Positions 1 through 9,465 are shown, counted from the first letter of the stretch. The stretch is DNA of 64,000 bases from an uncultured Pseudomonadota bacterium (GCA_937138395.1 CAKZPB010000117.1:30463-94462), one strand, 5' to 3'. A program made the numbers and translations. The notes: generated from the letters alone by a model not told the origin.

Positions 1-271
1 GCGCCTCAATACCCAACAGCTTTTCGATGGCCAGCACATAGGCATGCTCGTTGCACATCATCGACACATAGTCGAGTCGATCCATATAGCCAATCGACTG
101 GTTGTACGGCTTGGATTCGGCCAACTTTTCAGTCGCGCGGTGCAGCAGCCCGACGTGTGGGTCCGCACGTTGAACCACTTCGCCGTCCATCTCGAGAATC
201 AGTCGAAGTACACCGTGCGCCGCAGGATGCTGCGGTCCAAAATTCAATGTGTAGTTGCGAATTTCTGACAT
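1..271 (-). CDS. nuoD: NADH-quinone oxidoreductase subunit D, 5' part only
   Basis: This is the N-terminal 90 residues of the 49-kDa subunit of respiratory complex I; the rest lies beyond the left edge. NuoD sits in the peripheral arm and, with NuoB and NuoC, forms the region where electrons reach ubiquinone. The start is the ATG at 271-269, which overlaps the nuoC stop by one base (TGATG), so translation is probably coupled. The protein opens with [20 protein letters not shown], the hallmark N-terminus of the family, followed by the conserved [12 protein letters not shown] and DYVSMM stretches near residues 45-75. It follows nuoA, nuoB and nuoC on the same strand with tight overlaps. Identity is certain; only the truncation is a limit. 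Confidence 0.97.
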   Translation of the reverse strand, partial: MSEIRNYTLNFGPQHPAAHGVLRLILEMDGEVVQRADPHVGLLHRATEKLAESKPYNQSIGYMDRLDYVSMMCNEHAYVLAIEKLLGIEA

Positions 272-996
272 CAGTCGGTCGTGGATTCGGTGGTTTCACC
301 CAAGTAGCGCGAATCGTGGCGAATCACGCGCGGAACCAGCACACGGGGTTCAATTTCCGTTGGCTCGTAAACCACGCGCTGACGTTCTTCGTCATAGCGG
401 ACGGTCACGTTTCCGATCAGTGGAAAATCCTTTCGAAAAGGATGGCCGATAAAGCCATAGTCGGTCAGGATACGGCGCAGATCGGGGTGGCCTTCAAATA
501 CGATGCCAAACAGGTCGAATGCTTCGCGCTCATACCAGTTGGCCGAAGACCAGACATCAAGCAATGAAGACAGCGTTGGAAAATCGGAATCCTCGGGATG
601 GCAACGCACGCGCAGGCGCTGATTCAGATCCGTAGATAACAAATGCACCACGACGGAAAAGCGATTCGGAATATTTTCGGCTTCAGGGCGCGAAGCCCAG
701 TCGAACCGACCTGGCCCCAGGTGATCAACACCGCGCGAGAAACCGGAACCGGTGGCTTCAGCCGTTTCCCATTCGTCATCGCCATAGCCAAGATAATCAA
801 CGCCACATAAATCCACTAGCTGATCGAATTCCAGGCCGTCCTGATCACGCAATTCCTGACAGGCATCAACCCAGTGCTTGGGAGACAGTTCAAGCGTTAA
901 CTGGCCTCGATGCTCGGTCAGACGTTCAACCCGCTCACCGAGTGTGGATTGAATATGTTCAGCCAAGGACTGATTGCGTGAACTGAATGCGCTCAT
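271..996 (-). CDS. nuoC: NADH-quinone oxidoreductase subunit C
   Basis: The 30-kDa subunit of complex I, a peripheral-arm protein on the cytoplasmic side that supports NuoD and NuoB. The 241 residues are normal for a separate NuoC (in E. coli it is fused to NuoD; here it is not). The family signature is visible: [11 protein letters not shown] at about 155-165, GHPDLRRIL at 169-177 and GHPFRKDFP at 184-192. A slightly longer loop at about 75-105 (acidic, Gly/Ser rich) precedes the conserved half. The start ATG overlaps the nuoB stop by four bases (ATGA), and the stop overlaps the nuoD start, so the gene sits inside the nuo operon. Confidence 0.97.
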   Translation of the reverse strand: MSAFSSRNQSLAEHIQSTLGERVERLTEHRGQLTLELSPKHWVDACQELRDQDGLEFDQLVDLCGVDYLGYGDDEWETAEATGSGFSRGVDHLGPGRFDWASRPEAENIPNRFSVVVHLLSTDLNQRLRVRCHPEDSDFPTLSSLLDVWSSANWYEREAFDLFGIVFEGHPDLRRILTDYGFIGHPFRKDFPLIGNVTVRYDEERQRVVYEPTEIEPRVLVPRVIRHDSRYLGETTESTTD

Positions 997-1529
997 GCAG
1001 CAGAGGCCGTTATGGAATTGGTGCGACGGATTTTTTTCTGCAGCTGCAAAATACCGTACACCAGCTGTTCGGCCGATGGCGGACAGCCTGGAACGTAAAT
1101 ATCAACCGGCACGATGCGGTCACAGCCGCGCGTAACCGCGTACGAATAGTGGTAGTAGCCACCGCCATTGGCGCAAGAACCCATGGAAATGACCCATTTC
1201 GGGTCAGGCATCTGGTCATACACCTTGCGGAGCGCAGGCGCCATCTTGTTACACAGCGTACCGGCCACGATCATGACGTCGGACTGCCTGGGGCTGGGGC
1301 GGTAAATTACCCCGAAGCGATCAAGATCATAGCGAGAAGCGCCGGCGTGCATCATTTCGACCGCGCAGCAGGCCAGCCCGAAGGTGACCGGCCACATGCT
1401 GCCGGTTCGCGCCCAGTTGACCAGCGCATCAACCGACGTGGTTACCATGCCGCGATTCAACAACGGGTTGCCGTCTGCGTCAGGACGCAGGATGTCATCT
1501 ACCTGGTTCAATTCAGCCGTTATTCCCAT
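993..1529 (-). CDS. nuoB: NADH-quinone oxidoreductase subunit B
   Basis: The subunit of complex I that holds iron-sulfur cluster N2, the last electron donor before ubiquinone. The four expected ligands are visible: adjacent Cys54-Cys55, Cys119 in SMGSCANGG and Cys149 in VPGCPP. The length of 178 residues is slightly longer than the 158-residue core because of an N-terminal extension of about 35 residues, as in many proteobacterial NuoB proteins. It overlaps nuoA by 10 bases and nuoC by 4, so it is in the same transcript. No key residue is missing. Confidence 0.97.
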   Translation of the reverse strand: MGITAELNQVDDILRPDADGNPLLNRGMVTTSVDALVNWARTGSMWPVTFGLACCAVEMMHAGASRYDLDRFGVIYRPSPRQSDVMIVAGTLCNKMAPALRKVYDQMPDPKWVISMGSCANGGGYYHYSYAVTRGCDRIVPVDIYVPGCPPSAEQLVYGILQLQKKIRRTNSITASAA

Positions 1530-1876
1530 TCAAGCGCACCTTTTTTCCATTCGTAGATGAATCCGACGACCAGAATGCCAAGGAATATTGCCATCGCGAT
1601 CAGCCCGGTCATGCCGATCGTATCCAGCGCAACCGCCCATGGAAACAGGAATGCGATCTCGAGATCAAAAATAATGAACAGGATGGCCACCAAGTAAAAG
1701 CGGACATCGAACTTCATTCTCGTGTCTTCGAAGGCTTCAAAGCCACATTCGTAGGGCGAAAGCTTTTCGCTGTTCGGGCGGCGCGGGCCAAGAATGCCCC
1801 CCACCGTCAGGAGCACCAGACCCAGGCCAGAGGCGATGATCAGAAAAATCAGAATTGGAAAGTATTCTGTCAGCAT
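1520..1876 (-). CDS. nuoA: NADH-quinone oxidoreductase subunit A
   Basis: A small membrane subunit of complex I with three transmembrane helices (about residues 7-28, 62-84 and 91-110). The reading frame is open up to 1945, but I place the start at the ATG at 1876: it gives [12 protein letters not shown], the normal NuoA N-terminus, and a 118-residue protein of family length. The conserved PYECGFE motif, followed by the [26 protein letters not shown] helix, is present. No strong Shine-Dalgarno sequence precedes either start. It is the first nuo gene, about 100 bases downstream of tRNA-Leu, so the nuo promoter lies between them or transcription reads in from tpiA-secG-tRNA. Confidence 0.95.
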   Translation of the reverse strand: MLTEYFPILIFLIIASGLGLVLLTVGGILGPRRPNSEKLSPYECGFEAFEDTRMKFDVRFYLVAILFIIFDLEIAFLFPWAVALDTIGMTGLIAMAIFLGILVVGFIYEWKKGALEWE

Positions 1877-1979
1877 AATTTTGATCGTTTGCAGCCGTCT
1901 GGCTGTGTTTCCAACAGGGCAACCGATCGCAACAATCAGTGCCAATTGTATTCAATATCGGTCAACTTCTCGTCAAAAA

Positions 1980-2064
1980 TGGTGCCGAAGGCCGGACTCG
2001 AACCGGCACGGCTTTCGCCACTGCCCCCTCAAGACAGCGTGTCTACCAATTCCACCACTTCGGC
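1980..2064 (-). tRNA. tRNA-Leu (anticodon GAG)
   Basis: An 85-nt class II tRNA with an encoded 3' CCA. The acceptor stem GCCGAAG pairs with CTTCGGC, followed by discriminator A and CCA. The D-arm has the Leu-type GGTAGAC, the anticodon stem CTGTC/GGCAG closes the loop TTGAGGG (anticodon GAG, reading CTC and CTT), a long variable arm follows, and the T-arm is GCCGGTTCGAGTCCGGC. It lies between secG and nuoA in the same direction; a Leu tRNA after secG is a conserved arrangement in gammaproteobacteria. Confidence 0.97.
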
Positions 2065-2083
2065 CATTTTCAAACGAAAGGGA

Positions 2084-2539
2084 TCAACCATCGACAGGCG
2101 GTTCGAGCGGTTCCTCTGCAGAATCAACTGCCGCTTCTTCCGATGCCTCAACAGGAGGATCAAGCGCTTCGTCATCAACGCGCATCTCGGTGTCCAGCGT
2201 ATCCAGCAGCTGATCGACCGTTGCAGCATTATCCTGCTCCTGATCTTGCTGAGCCTGTTGCTCGACCATGCTGCCGACCAGGCCGAGATCATTTTGCCCG
2301 GGTGCGCCGTCGCGGGCCGCCAGGACTGCCATCGTCAGGCTGATGCCGAAAAATCCGGCCGCCATCCAGCCGGTGGTGCGGGTCATGAAACTGCCTGCAC
2401 CGCGCGAGCCAAACACCGTGCCCGACGCGCCTGCACCAAATGCAGCACCCATCGTAGCGCCGGGGCCGCGCTGCAGCAAAACGATCACAATCAAGCCGGC
2501 CGCAAGCAGTACGTGTAAAACAATCAAAACTGTAAACAT
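2084..2539 (-). CDS. secG: Protein-export membrane protein SecG
   Basis: The small auxiliary subunit of the SecYEG translocon in the inner membrane. The start is the ATG at 2539, preceded by AGGAAG at 8 bases and giving MFTVLIVLHVLLAAGLIVIV; the in-frame codons further upstream are not needed. There are two membrane helices (about 3-22 and 52-72) separated by the conserved LLQRGPGATMGAAFG...GTVFGSRG loop. At 151 residues it is longer than E. coli SecG (about 110): the extra length is a C-terminal tail rich in Asp, Glu and Gln, of unknown role. The tRNA-Leu follows after 19 bases and tpiA precedes it, a conserved order. Confidence 0.95.
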   Translation of the reverse strand: MFTVLIVLHVLLAAGLIVIVLLQRGPGATMGAAFGAGASGTVFGSRGAGSFMTRTTGWMAAGFFGISLTMAVLAARDGAPGQNDLGLVGSMVEQQAQQDQEQDNAATVDQLLDTLDTEMRVDDEALDPPVEASEEAAVDSAEEPLEPPVDG

Positions 2540-2622
2540 TCCAGTACTTCCTGTTTGTTTCTGCCGTCCGATCCACAATCCATTCAGATCATGGGCTCGA
2601 CGGCAAGTTGTTCGATCTCAGA

Positions 2623-3381
2623 TCATGCCGCTGCTGCGATGGCCAGAAAGTCCTGAGCTTGGAGCGCAGCACCGCCAATCAAACCACCATCAATATCTTC
2701 GCAAGCCAGCAACTCGGCAGCATTTTGCGGCTTCATGCTGCCGCCATACAAGATCTGAATTGAGCCCGCTATTGTAGCATCCTGCGCTTCTAAACGCGAT
2801 CGAATCAGGGCATGAATTTCCTGGGCCTGGTCCGGCCTCGCCGTTTTTCCGGTGCCAATTGCCCAAACCGGTTCATACGCAATGATGGCCGATGCAAAGC
2901 CCTGAATTGAAACCATTTCAAGCACTGCGTCGAGCTGTCGATGAATCACGGCCTCGGCCAGGCCGGAATCGCGCTGCTCCAGCGTTTCGCCTACGCACAG
3001 GATGGGGATCAAACCGGCATCCAGCGCAGCCTTGAATTTTGCCGCAACCTGTTGATCGTCCTCGGAATGAAGCTCACGGCGCTCGGAATGGCCCACGAGC
3101 ACATGGCTGGCGCCACAATCAAGCAACATGGATGCCGACACATCGCCGGTGAAGGCCCCGTTGGCTTCGGCGCTGAGATCCTGCGCACCGACCATCAGCG
3201 AATGACTCTGGCACTGCAGGATTACTTGGGCCAGGTACGGAAACGGCGGCAACACCAGCAGCTGCAGGCCGTCTTGATCCGGCATCCCGGTAAGCACGTC
3301 ACCGACCAACGATTCGGCCATAGCCGCAGAACCATTCATCTTCCAGTTGCCGGCAATCAGGGTCTTTCGAGTCACGCTCAT
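2623..3381 (-). CDS. tpiA: Triose-phosphate isomerase
   Basis: Interconverts dihydroxyacetone phosphate and glyceraldehyde 3-phosphate in glycolysis and gluconeogenesis, in the cytoplasm. The TIM-barrel catalytic set is intact: Lys14 in NWKMNGS, His98 in GHSERR and Glu170 in YEPVWAIGTGK, followed by the phosphate-binding LYGGSM and GLIGGAAL loops. The 252 residues are normal length. It is the first gene of the tpiA-secG-tRNA-Leu unit. The glmM gene that often precedes tpiA is not here; instead a gene-free stretch with a relic repeat lies upstream. Confidence 0.97.
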   Translation of the reverse strand: MSVTRKTLIAGNWKMNGSAAMAESLVGDVLTGMPDQDGLQLLVLPPFPYLAQVILQCQSHSLMVGAQDLSAEANGAFTGDVSASMLLDCGASHVLVGHSERRELHSEDDQQVAAKFKAALDAGLIPILCVGETLEQRDSGLAEAVIHRQLDAVLEMVSIQGFASAIIAYEPVWAIGTGKTARPDQAQEIHALIRSRLEAQDATIAGSIQILYGGSMKPQNAAELLACEDIDGGLIGGAALQAQDFLAIAAAA

Positions 3382-3498
3382 CGCAGTACTCCAAATTGAT
3401 CAATCAGATGCGTTCAAGAATAGCGGATGTGCCCGATGCTGTCAGCGCGATCCAACATTCAACGAAAGAATAGCCTAGAGGTTATTAGCGACCTCAGT

Positions 3499-3658
3499 AT
3501 TCTGTCCATCGAAGGCATCGGGCACAAACCTGAACAAGCACCCAGTTGCGACTGAGCCGCCCACTTCGCGCAACTTGATCGACCGCCGATCCGGTATACA
3601 ACGCTTGCCGGCGAACGCTCGGTGGCTGACCGGAGATTATTTTCCGGCGATGGCCACA
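3499..3658. pseudogene. Relic of a convergent yceI / pmbA 3' junction (left direct-repeat copy)
   Basis: These 160 bases align without gaps to 18866-19025 (constant offset of 15367), about three quarters identical by eye. On the plus strand they encode the last 18 codons of a YceI-like protein, from ILSIEGI to a TGA at the same place as in the intact gene at 18281. On the minus strand the last codons of a PmbA-like protein, AIAGK then stop, match TIAGE at the intact pmbA. The similarity stops sharply on both sides, so neither gene can be whole. The rest of the gene-free stretch 3382-3857 shows only the repeat-type site at 3758-3793. A short minus-strand frame across the relic is not a gene. 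Confidence 0.8.
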
Positions 3659-3757
3659 GGAAATCGGCTGAAACAAATTCGGTCGTTGATGGCCAGCATG
3701 GTCATAGTAATTCCGCCCGTAAACACAACCTCAGGCGCATCAATTTGCATAACAGGG

Positions 3758-3793
3758 CAATTTTCACACTAATTTCAAGCAAATTTTAAGTTA
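3758..3793 (+). promoter_or_regulatory. Predicted operator: three 11-bp phased direct repeats
   Basis: Three consecutive 11-mers are seen: CAATTTTCACA, CTAATTTCAAG and CAAATTTTAAG, core AATTTCA. The same pattern recurs at 9757-9792 and, reversed, at 18145-18180, each time about 50-135 bases upstream of a large secreted-protein gene. An 11-bp spacing is typical of sites for OmpR/PhoB-type winged-helix proteins, and such a regulator is encoded at 6568-9465. The start of the next gene is 65 bases downstream. The regulator-site link is an inference. Confidence 0.55.
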
Positions 3794-3857
3794 CAGACCG
3801 GGCTCGCCCTCATGATCGGGGTTCGATTTAAAGAAATCACAACGGTCAAGTGAGCCC

Positions 3858-6530
3858 ATGATGCAAGCCCAATTCAAGCTGCTACTGATACTGTCAGTGC
3901 TATCAGCACAGGCCTTCGCAGCAACCATCCCCGTAGGCGGGCCCGACGGCTGCTCGCTGGCCAATGCCATCCGCAGCGCCAATCAGGACAATTCGGTAGG
4001 CAACTGCACAGCTGGCTCCGGCGCGGACACCATCATTACGCCAGACAACTGGACCGCCAATCTGACGACAACATTACCGACAATCGATACGGATATGACC
4101 ATTGAAACCCAGACTGACAATGGGCGACTGGCAATCCGATCAGACACCATCGACCTGATTCGCCTGATACGCGTGCGAGGCGCCAACACCGATCTGGTCT
4201 TGAGGAATGTATCGATCACCGGCGGTCGCACCAATTTCACCCTCGGGCGTGGTGCCGGAATGAATATTGAAGATGCCAGCGTAACAATCATCAATTCAAT
4301 CATTGGCGCGAACAGGGCGACCGATATTGACGGTAGCGGCATTTTTATAAGAAATGGTGAACTGCAGCTCGAATCAAGCATCATTCGATTCAATAGCGTT
4401 GCCACCACAGGACTACCTCGCCCTGAACGTGAGGCTGCCATTGTTGCGGTGAATTCAGATGTCGAAGTCAACCGATCCGAGTTTTACAGAAATTCCGGCA
4501 TCGAGGATGGACCATTCTTTGGTGGCAGTATTTTCATGGATGGAGGCACGTTGCTTTTTCAGAACAGCTCGATTCAGGAACAGTCGCTTGGGCTTAGAGG
4601 CAACGATGCCATAGTCGAAATTATCAACGCGTCGTTCGATGAATTAAGTAACGATGCATTTCTAATCATTTTTGAGGATTCCACACTTTTTCTAAGCCAT
4701 GTCACCATGCGCTTATCAAATTTGTCACTTTCCGATTCAACGTTGTCGATAACCAATAGCTTCATTTTCGAATGCGGTTTTGGGAATGTGAATGTGATTC
4801 TGGATGCCGGCAACTACAGAAGCGATAGCGACTGCCCCGGTTTATCAAGTTTCAATGCCCCCATTCTTCCATTGGCACAGAATGGAGGGCCGACGCGAAC
4901 CAACCGGTTGGAATTCTCGTTCAATCAAGAGTTCAACCAACTCATCAATAACGCGGATCAAGCCTTTTGCGAGCCGTTCGACCAACGCGGCGTAGCGCGT
5001 GCAGGGCTATGTGATGTGGGCGCTTACGAGGCAGCAGATCTGGCGGATGTGAGTGTAGAAATCGATCTAAGCGAATCTGAACCGTTTGGTGTTGGGCAAA
5101 ATCTAACAGCAAACCTGGTCATTACCAACAATGGACCGGAACGAGCCAACAATGTTCTTGTGGATTTGCAGACCGATCAAGCGTTTATTCAGAGTGTCAA
5201 TTCAAGCGTATGTCCAACGCTACCCTGTGAGATCAACACCATAGTTGCCGACCAGATTGTTGCAATCCCGATTCAGATTAATCTTGGCGGCAGCGATGGG
5301 GCCGAATTCAACCTGGACGCTTTCGCGGTGTCGACTGAAAACTCACTTCACACAGATCCTGACGAGTCAGACCAAGACAGCAACAACTTTGCCAACGTCA
5401 CAGGCACAACCAATTTAAGCGCTGATCTTGGCGTTGAATTCAACCTGATAGATCAACCCCCGTACACCAATAATCAATTTGTTCAGTATGAAGCGACTGT
5501 AAGCAATCATGGGCCGTCTACTGCACTCAACGTGGCATTCAATGTTGAACTCGATAATCTGGATATTGTTAGCTGGACTGGCTGTGTTACCACGTCAGGC
5601 TCGATCTGTAACATTGGTGGCATCCTTTCCGGCGGCAGTAGGCAAGTGACGCTGCTCGCTCAGCTCAACTCAAATATTTTCAATTCCGCAGCCGAAGTTT
5701 CAGGCAGCAGGCTGGACATCAACCCCGATAACAACATTGACTCCACAAACAACGGCGGCGGCGTGGATGAGACCAATATTGCGGTTTTCCTCGACATCAT
5801 CACCGATCCGCCCTACTACAGCGATCAGTTCATTGAATTCACGATTGGAATACGCGCAGAAGATCCAGCAACCAGCATACAAATTTCCTACGAGTTCCCA
5901 GGCGCTGAATTGATCAGCATTGAAGGCTGTCTGCAATTCCCCTGCATACTGCCACCACCGTTCGATTTGGCAGCAAATGAAAGCCTAGTGCTGGATGCTC
6001 GATTCTTTGCACCCATTCGTATCTCCGATGACTCGGATGAATTCGAATTTACGGTCACCGCCATTCCAGGCCAAACCGATGTCGATCTAGGCAACAATAC
6101 GGCCAGCCTAAGCCGTGACTTGAATTTCTCAAGCGATATAGTCACTCAATTAGAGTTGATATCTGAGCCACCGTTTATCGCTGGGCAGGAAATCCTCTAC
6201 GAACTGAAAGTAGGTAATGGCGGGGTCAACAACGCCGCCAATGTGTCCATTGATCTGATACCGAACAATCTTCTTTTGGTATCAGCTTTCGGCCAGCAGT
6301 GCGATACAGCGAATTGTGTCATTCCACAGCTTGATTTTGGCAATCAGGAGGTCATTACGCTGGTTTATCAAATCGAACAGGGAGGAGTCTTTAACCTGAT
6401 CGCACAAGCTTTTGCCGATGCATTCGACCCGGGCATTGAAAACAATATCGATAATCTTGACAACGGCGGGTTTGCCGACGATGCGCCTGATATTGATCGG
6501 ATTTTTAATGACAGTTTTGAATCACCGTAA
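3858..6530 (+). CDS. Secreted beta-helix / DUF11-repeat protein with C-terminal F-x-D tag
   Basis: An 890-residue exported protein of unknown function. Residues 1-21 are a signal peptide (FKLLLILSVLSAQAFA). Residues 25-60 carry the CSLANAIRSAN...GNC start seen in proteins with CSLREA-type N-termini, followed to about 390 by asparagine- and serine-rich repeats that read as a right-handed parallel beta-helix, ending in GLCDVGAYEA. From about 395 to 875 there are four DUF11-like beta-sandwich repeats (ITNNGP, VSNHGP and VGNGG strands, each closing with D-x-x-N-N). It ends in RIFNDSFESP, the tag shared with neighbouring proteins. The gene looks AT-richer than the core genes around it. The predicted operator lies upstream and it converges on the regulator gene. 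Adhesion or surface structure is a guess. Confidence 0.85.
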   Translation: MMQAQFKLLLILSVLSAQAFAATIPVGGPDGCSLANAIRSANQDNSVGNCTAGSGADTIITPDNWTANLTTTLPTIDTDMTIETQTDNGRLAIRSDTIDLIRLIRVRGANTDLVLRNVSITGGRTNFTLGRGAGMNIEDASVTIINSIIGANRATDIDGSGIFIRNGELQLESSIIRFNSVATTGLPRPEREAAIVAVNSDVEVNRSEFYRNSGIEDGPFFGGSIFMDGGTLLFQNSSIQEQSLGLRGNDAIVEIINASFDELSNDAFLIIFEDSTLFLSHVTMRLSNLSLSDSTLSITNSFIFECGFGNVNVILDAGNYRSDSDCPGLSSFNAPILPLAQNGGPTRTNRLEFSFNQEFNQLINNADQAFCEPFDQRGVARAGLCDVGAYEAADLADVSVEIDLSESEPFGVGQNLTANLVITNNGPERANNVLVDLQTDQAFIQSVNSSVCPTLPCEINTIVADQIVAIPIQINLGGSDGAEFNLDAFAVSTENSLHTDPDESDQDSNNFANVTGTTNLSADLGVEFNLIDQPPYTNNQFVQYEATVSNHGPSTALNVAFNVELDNLDIVSWTGCVTTSGSICNIGGILSGGSRQVTLLAQLNSNIFNSAAEVSGSRLDINPDNNIDSTNNGGGVDETNIAVFLDIITDPPYYSDQFIEFTIGIRAEDPATSIQISYEFPGAELISIEGCLQFPCILPPPFDLAANESLVLDARFFAPIRISDDSDEFEFTVTAIPGQTDVDLGNNTASLSRDLNFSSDIVTQLELISEPPFIAGQEILYELKVGNGGVNNAANVSIDLIPNNLLLVSAFGQQCDTANCVIPQLDFGNQEVITLVYQIEQGGVFNLIAQAFADAFDPGIENNIDNLDNGGFADDAPDIDRIFNDSFESP

Positions 6531-6567
6531 CCGCTGGCGCAGTTGCCAAACAAGTATCGGTGCTGTT

Positions 6568-9465
6568 TCAATCAGCTGAATCAGTATTCAATGCAGCCAT
6601 ATTTTGATTGGCCAACTCAAGCATCGGTTCGAAACCCTGTTCTGCGGCGGTTTGAATAATCCAAAGCAGCTGCTGTTCAGCCAGTTCCGGTTCTGACACT
6701 CGGGCTCTAAGCAGCGCCATATTTAAATTCTTCAGTGCATGCGGCGAAGCATCCAGTAACTGGCCAATCCACTGAAGCAATTCTTCAGCTTCGCTGGTCC
6801 GCCCCTGTTCAATCAGGCTATCGGCCTGCAGCAGCAGCGCATCGATTTGTGAGTACACATTGTTTTCTGCGCCGAACACATCGGCTAGCCGGCGCGCTTC
6901 CTGTTCGGCCTGAACCCGATTATCCAGCGCCAGCTGAACCCGGGCCAGATCCAATTCAGACACCAGCTGCCAGTCGGGTGCAGATTCTCGCAGCTGGAAA
7001 GCGCGCTGAAAATACGTCTCAGCTGCCTGGAAATCCTGTTTGGCATACGCCAGCTCACCTCGCAGCGTTTCAATTTCCGCCGCACGGATAGGATTTTCGA
7101 TAGCCAGGGCATCGAGCCTTTCAAGAAGCTCAGCACTTTCCTCATTACGGCCCATGTCGAGCATGATCGCACCTTGAGTTACATAGGCGCGTGCCTCGAA
7201 CATGGTGCTGCCCTGGCTGGCGAACCGCTGGCCTGCATCAAGGATCATCTGCTCAGCCAAGTTGAGATTTCCAAGCCGCCGGTGCACCAACGCCAGATTA
7301 TAGGCCGTGCGTGCAGCATCGATTTCCGCTTCAAGCTGACGAAACAACTCCAGCGCCTCAGTATTCAGTTCAATCGCGCGTTCAGTGGCACCACGTCGGC
7401 TGGCGAGGGCGGCAAGATTACCCAGCGTAATGGCTTGTCCGCGCAGATCTTCAATATCGACAAACGCTTCCAGTGCGCGTTCCAGAGCACGCTCGGCCTG
7501 ATCGGATCGACCCTGGCGTGCAAACAAGGTGCCACGATTGATCAGTGCGACCGCCTCGCCCTGGCGGTCGCCGATTTCACGATAGAACAGCGCGGCCTGG
7601 CCGAGGTTGGCCAGGGCTTCGTCGGGCCGACCATTCGACATCAGCGTGATACCCAGATTGACGTGCGCCCGCGCCAGATTTCGCTGATCCCCAAGCCCAG
7701 TCAGCATCTCGATTGCAATATTCAATTGCTCCAGCGACGAGTCGAGCCGACCGGACCTCTCCAGCGCCATGCCCCGCACGATTGCCGTTTCGGCCAGCCC
7801 TGGCTGTGAGTTGACTTGAGTAAATAGATCCTGTGCCTGATCGGCAATCGTCAACGCCTGTTCAAGATCACCCTGCTGGAACAGCAAACTGGCCTGGATC
7901 ACTTTCAATTGGGCGCGAGCTGGCACCAGGTCATCCGTTGCCGGAATATCCGAGATTCGTTCAACCGTCGCCAATGCTTCGTCCACCCGACCGAGCTTGC
8001 GCAGGGCATCGGCTTCTAACGCCAGCGCTTCTGCCGCCACCACGGGCAGCACAGCTTCAAGCGCCTGCCGGTAGGCATTCCGGGCGATGTCCAACTGCTG
8101 TTCGACCTGGTTTTCCGCACCGGCGAGTTCAGCCTGAAGCAGACCGATGCGCGGATCGTTTGGCATCTGGCGGTCGAGCAACTGCAGGGCTTCACCGGCT
8201 GTTTCAATTCGATCCGACTCGATCTGGGCATGAATCATGCGGCGGATATTGGCCGGCTCTGGGAAGAACTGATTTAAGGCCTGGAGGCGGTCAGCGGCCA
8301 ATTCGAAGTCGAAATCCAGGCGGGCGGCTGTAGCTTCAATCGCCAGTCGGTTACGGCGGGGCCAGAGTTCGGTGGCCTGTAACGCGGCAGTAATGCGGGT
8401 TCGGGCTTCCAGAATATTACCCTGCTGGGCCAGTGCCTCGCTTTGCAATTGAATCAAAAATGGATCATTGATCTGCATATCGGGTATGGCCTTGATTGCT
8501 GCCACCGCTTCATGCCGATTGAGCAACGCCTGTGCCTGAAAAAATGTGCGCTGCAGATCCACTTCCGGTGGCAACAGCGAACGAACCGCAGCCGGTGTGA
8601 TTTCCGGCAAAGACTCAATATCGAGCCAGTCACTGATCGCACCAGCCAATTCAGTGCTGATCAGACCAACATCAATGCGGTCATGTTCAACGGCCACCCG
8701 GGTCAACGGCTCATACTGGTCTGGTTTTTGAATCGTCGCAACCACTTCAATACCGCCGTCGGCCAGGAGGTTGAAGCTCGGCTCAATTTGATAATCTACT
8801 GCACCCTGAACAATCTCCGAATCGATCGATGACGCCGTCACATTCACGCCAGTTAATTGGCTCAGTGAATGGCCAAGAAACAGCTTCATTGCAGGTGGCA
8901 ACCAGTCATCTGCATTGCTGTTGATCGCCTCACCCTGATCGTCAAAATCGGCAATCGCAACGGTAATCGTAGGCTGGCGATTCGTCTGACGATCGGTATC
9001 CGGTGGAGCAAAATTGTTTGATGCCCACCAGGCCGCAAACAATACGATGACCAAACCAGCGGCGAACAGCGGATTCGGGACTTTTATCCTTGGCGTTTGA
9101 GCCTGAGCTTGCCGCGATTCATGGGCAGTATTCCGGGTTGCCGAGGCATCTCCAGCATTGATCTCTGCAATGAACTGATAGCCAAGCCGGCGGCGCGTAG
9201 CGATAAATCGAGGCTTGCTACTCGAATCACCAAGTGCAACGCGTAATTCCTTGATCGTTTGCGAAACGGAGCTGTCGGACGTGGCCTGATGCCCCCAAAC
9301 CGCGTCCAGCAGATCGTTGCGGGAGACCACGGCCGGTGCCTGCTTCAGTAAATGACAAAGCACCGCAAAACTTTGCGGTCTGAGCATGATCGGCCCGTCC
9401 GGGCCGCTTAAGGATTTCTGATCAAAATCCAGCGCAAAATCGCCGAACCGTATGATTGTCGTCAT
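6568..9465 (-). CDS. Winged-helix (OmpR/PhoB-type) TPR transmembrane regulator
   Basis: A 965-residue protein built like CadC/ToxR-type one-component regulators. Residues 1-102 form an OmpR/PhoB winged helix (FGDFALDFDQKSL, LRPQSFAVLCHLL, then VSQTIKELRVALGD recognition helix and RRRLGYQFIAEI wing). Residues 132-149 are a single membrane helix, so the DNA-binding part is cytoplasmic. The remaining 800 residues are periplasmic, with a short alpha/beta stretch (about 165-290) and then at least 12 TPR-like repeats. There is no kinase or receiver domain. It is flanked on both sides by secreted-protein genes whose promoters carry 11-bp phased repeats, so local control of these genes is likely. Signal and target are not shown by the sequence. 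Confidence 0.88.
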   Translation of the reverse strand: MTTIIRFGDFALDFDQKSLSGPDGPIMLRPQSFAVLCHLLKQAPAVVSRNDLLDAVWGHQATSDSSVSQTIKELRVALGDSSSKPRFIATRRRLGYQFIAEINAGDASATRNTAHESRQAQAQTPRIKVPNPLFAAGLVIVLFAAWWASNNFAPPDTDRQTNRQPTITVAIADFDDQGEAINSNADDWLPPAMKLFLGHSLSQLTGVNVTASSIDSEIVQGAVDYQIEPSFNLLADGGIEVVATIQKPDQYEPLTRVAVEHDRIDVGLISTELAGAISDWLDIESLPEITPAAVRSLLPPEVDLQRTFFQAQALLNRHEAVAAIKAIPDMQINDPFLIQLQSEALAQQGNILEARTRITAALQATELWPRRNRLAIEATAARLDFDFELAADRLQALNQFFPEPANIRRMIHAQIESDRIETAGEALQLLDRQMPNDPRIGLLQAELAGAENQVEQQLDIARNAYRQALEAVLPVVAAEALALEADALRKLGRVDEALATVERISDIPATDDLVPARAQLKVIQASLLFQQGDLEQALTIADQAQDLFTQVNSQPGLAETAIVRGMALERSGRLDSSLEQLNIAIEMLTGLGDQRNLARAHVNLGITLMSNGRPDEALANLGQAALFYREIGDRQGEAVALINRGTLFARQGRSDQAERALERALEAFVDIEDLRGQAITLGNLAALASRRGATERAIELNTEALELFRQLEAEIDAARTAYNLALVHRRLGNLNLAEQMILDAGQRFASQGSTMFEARAYVTQGAIMLDMGRNEESAELLERLDALAIENPIRAAEIETLRGELAYAKQDFQAAETYFQRAFQLRESAPDWQLVSELDLARVQLALDNRVQAEQEARRLADVFGAENNVYSQIDALLLQADSLIEQGRTSEAEELLQWIGQLLDASPHALKNLNMALLRARVSEPELAEQQLLWIIQTAAEQGFEPMLELANQNMAALNTDSAD

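Noticed and set aside
3494..3676. 60-codon minus-strand frame upstream of tpiA
   Set aside because: It lies over the yceI/pmbA relic; a similar frame appears antisense to yceI at 18639-18968 because the DNA is copied, not because a protein is conserved.
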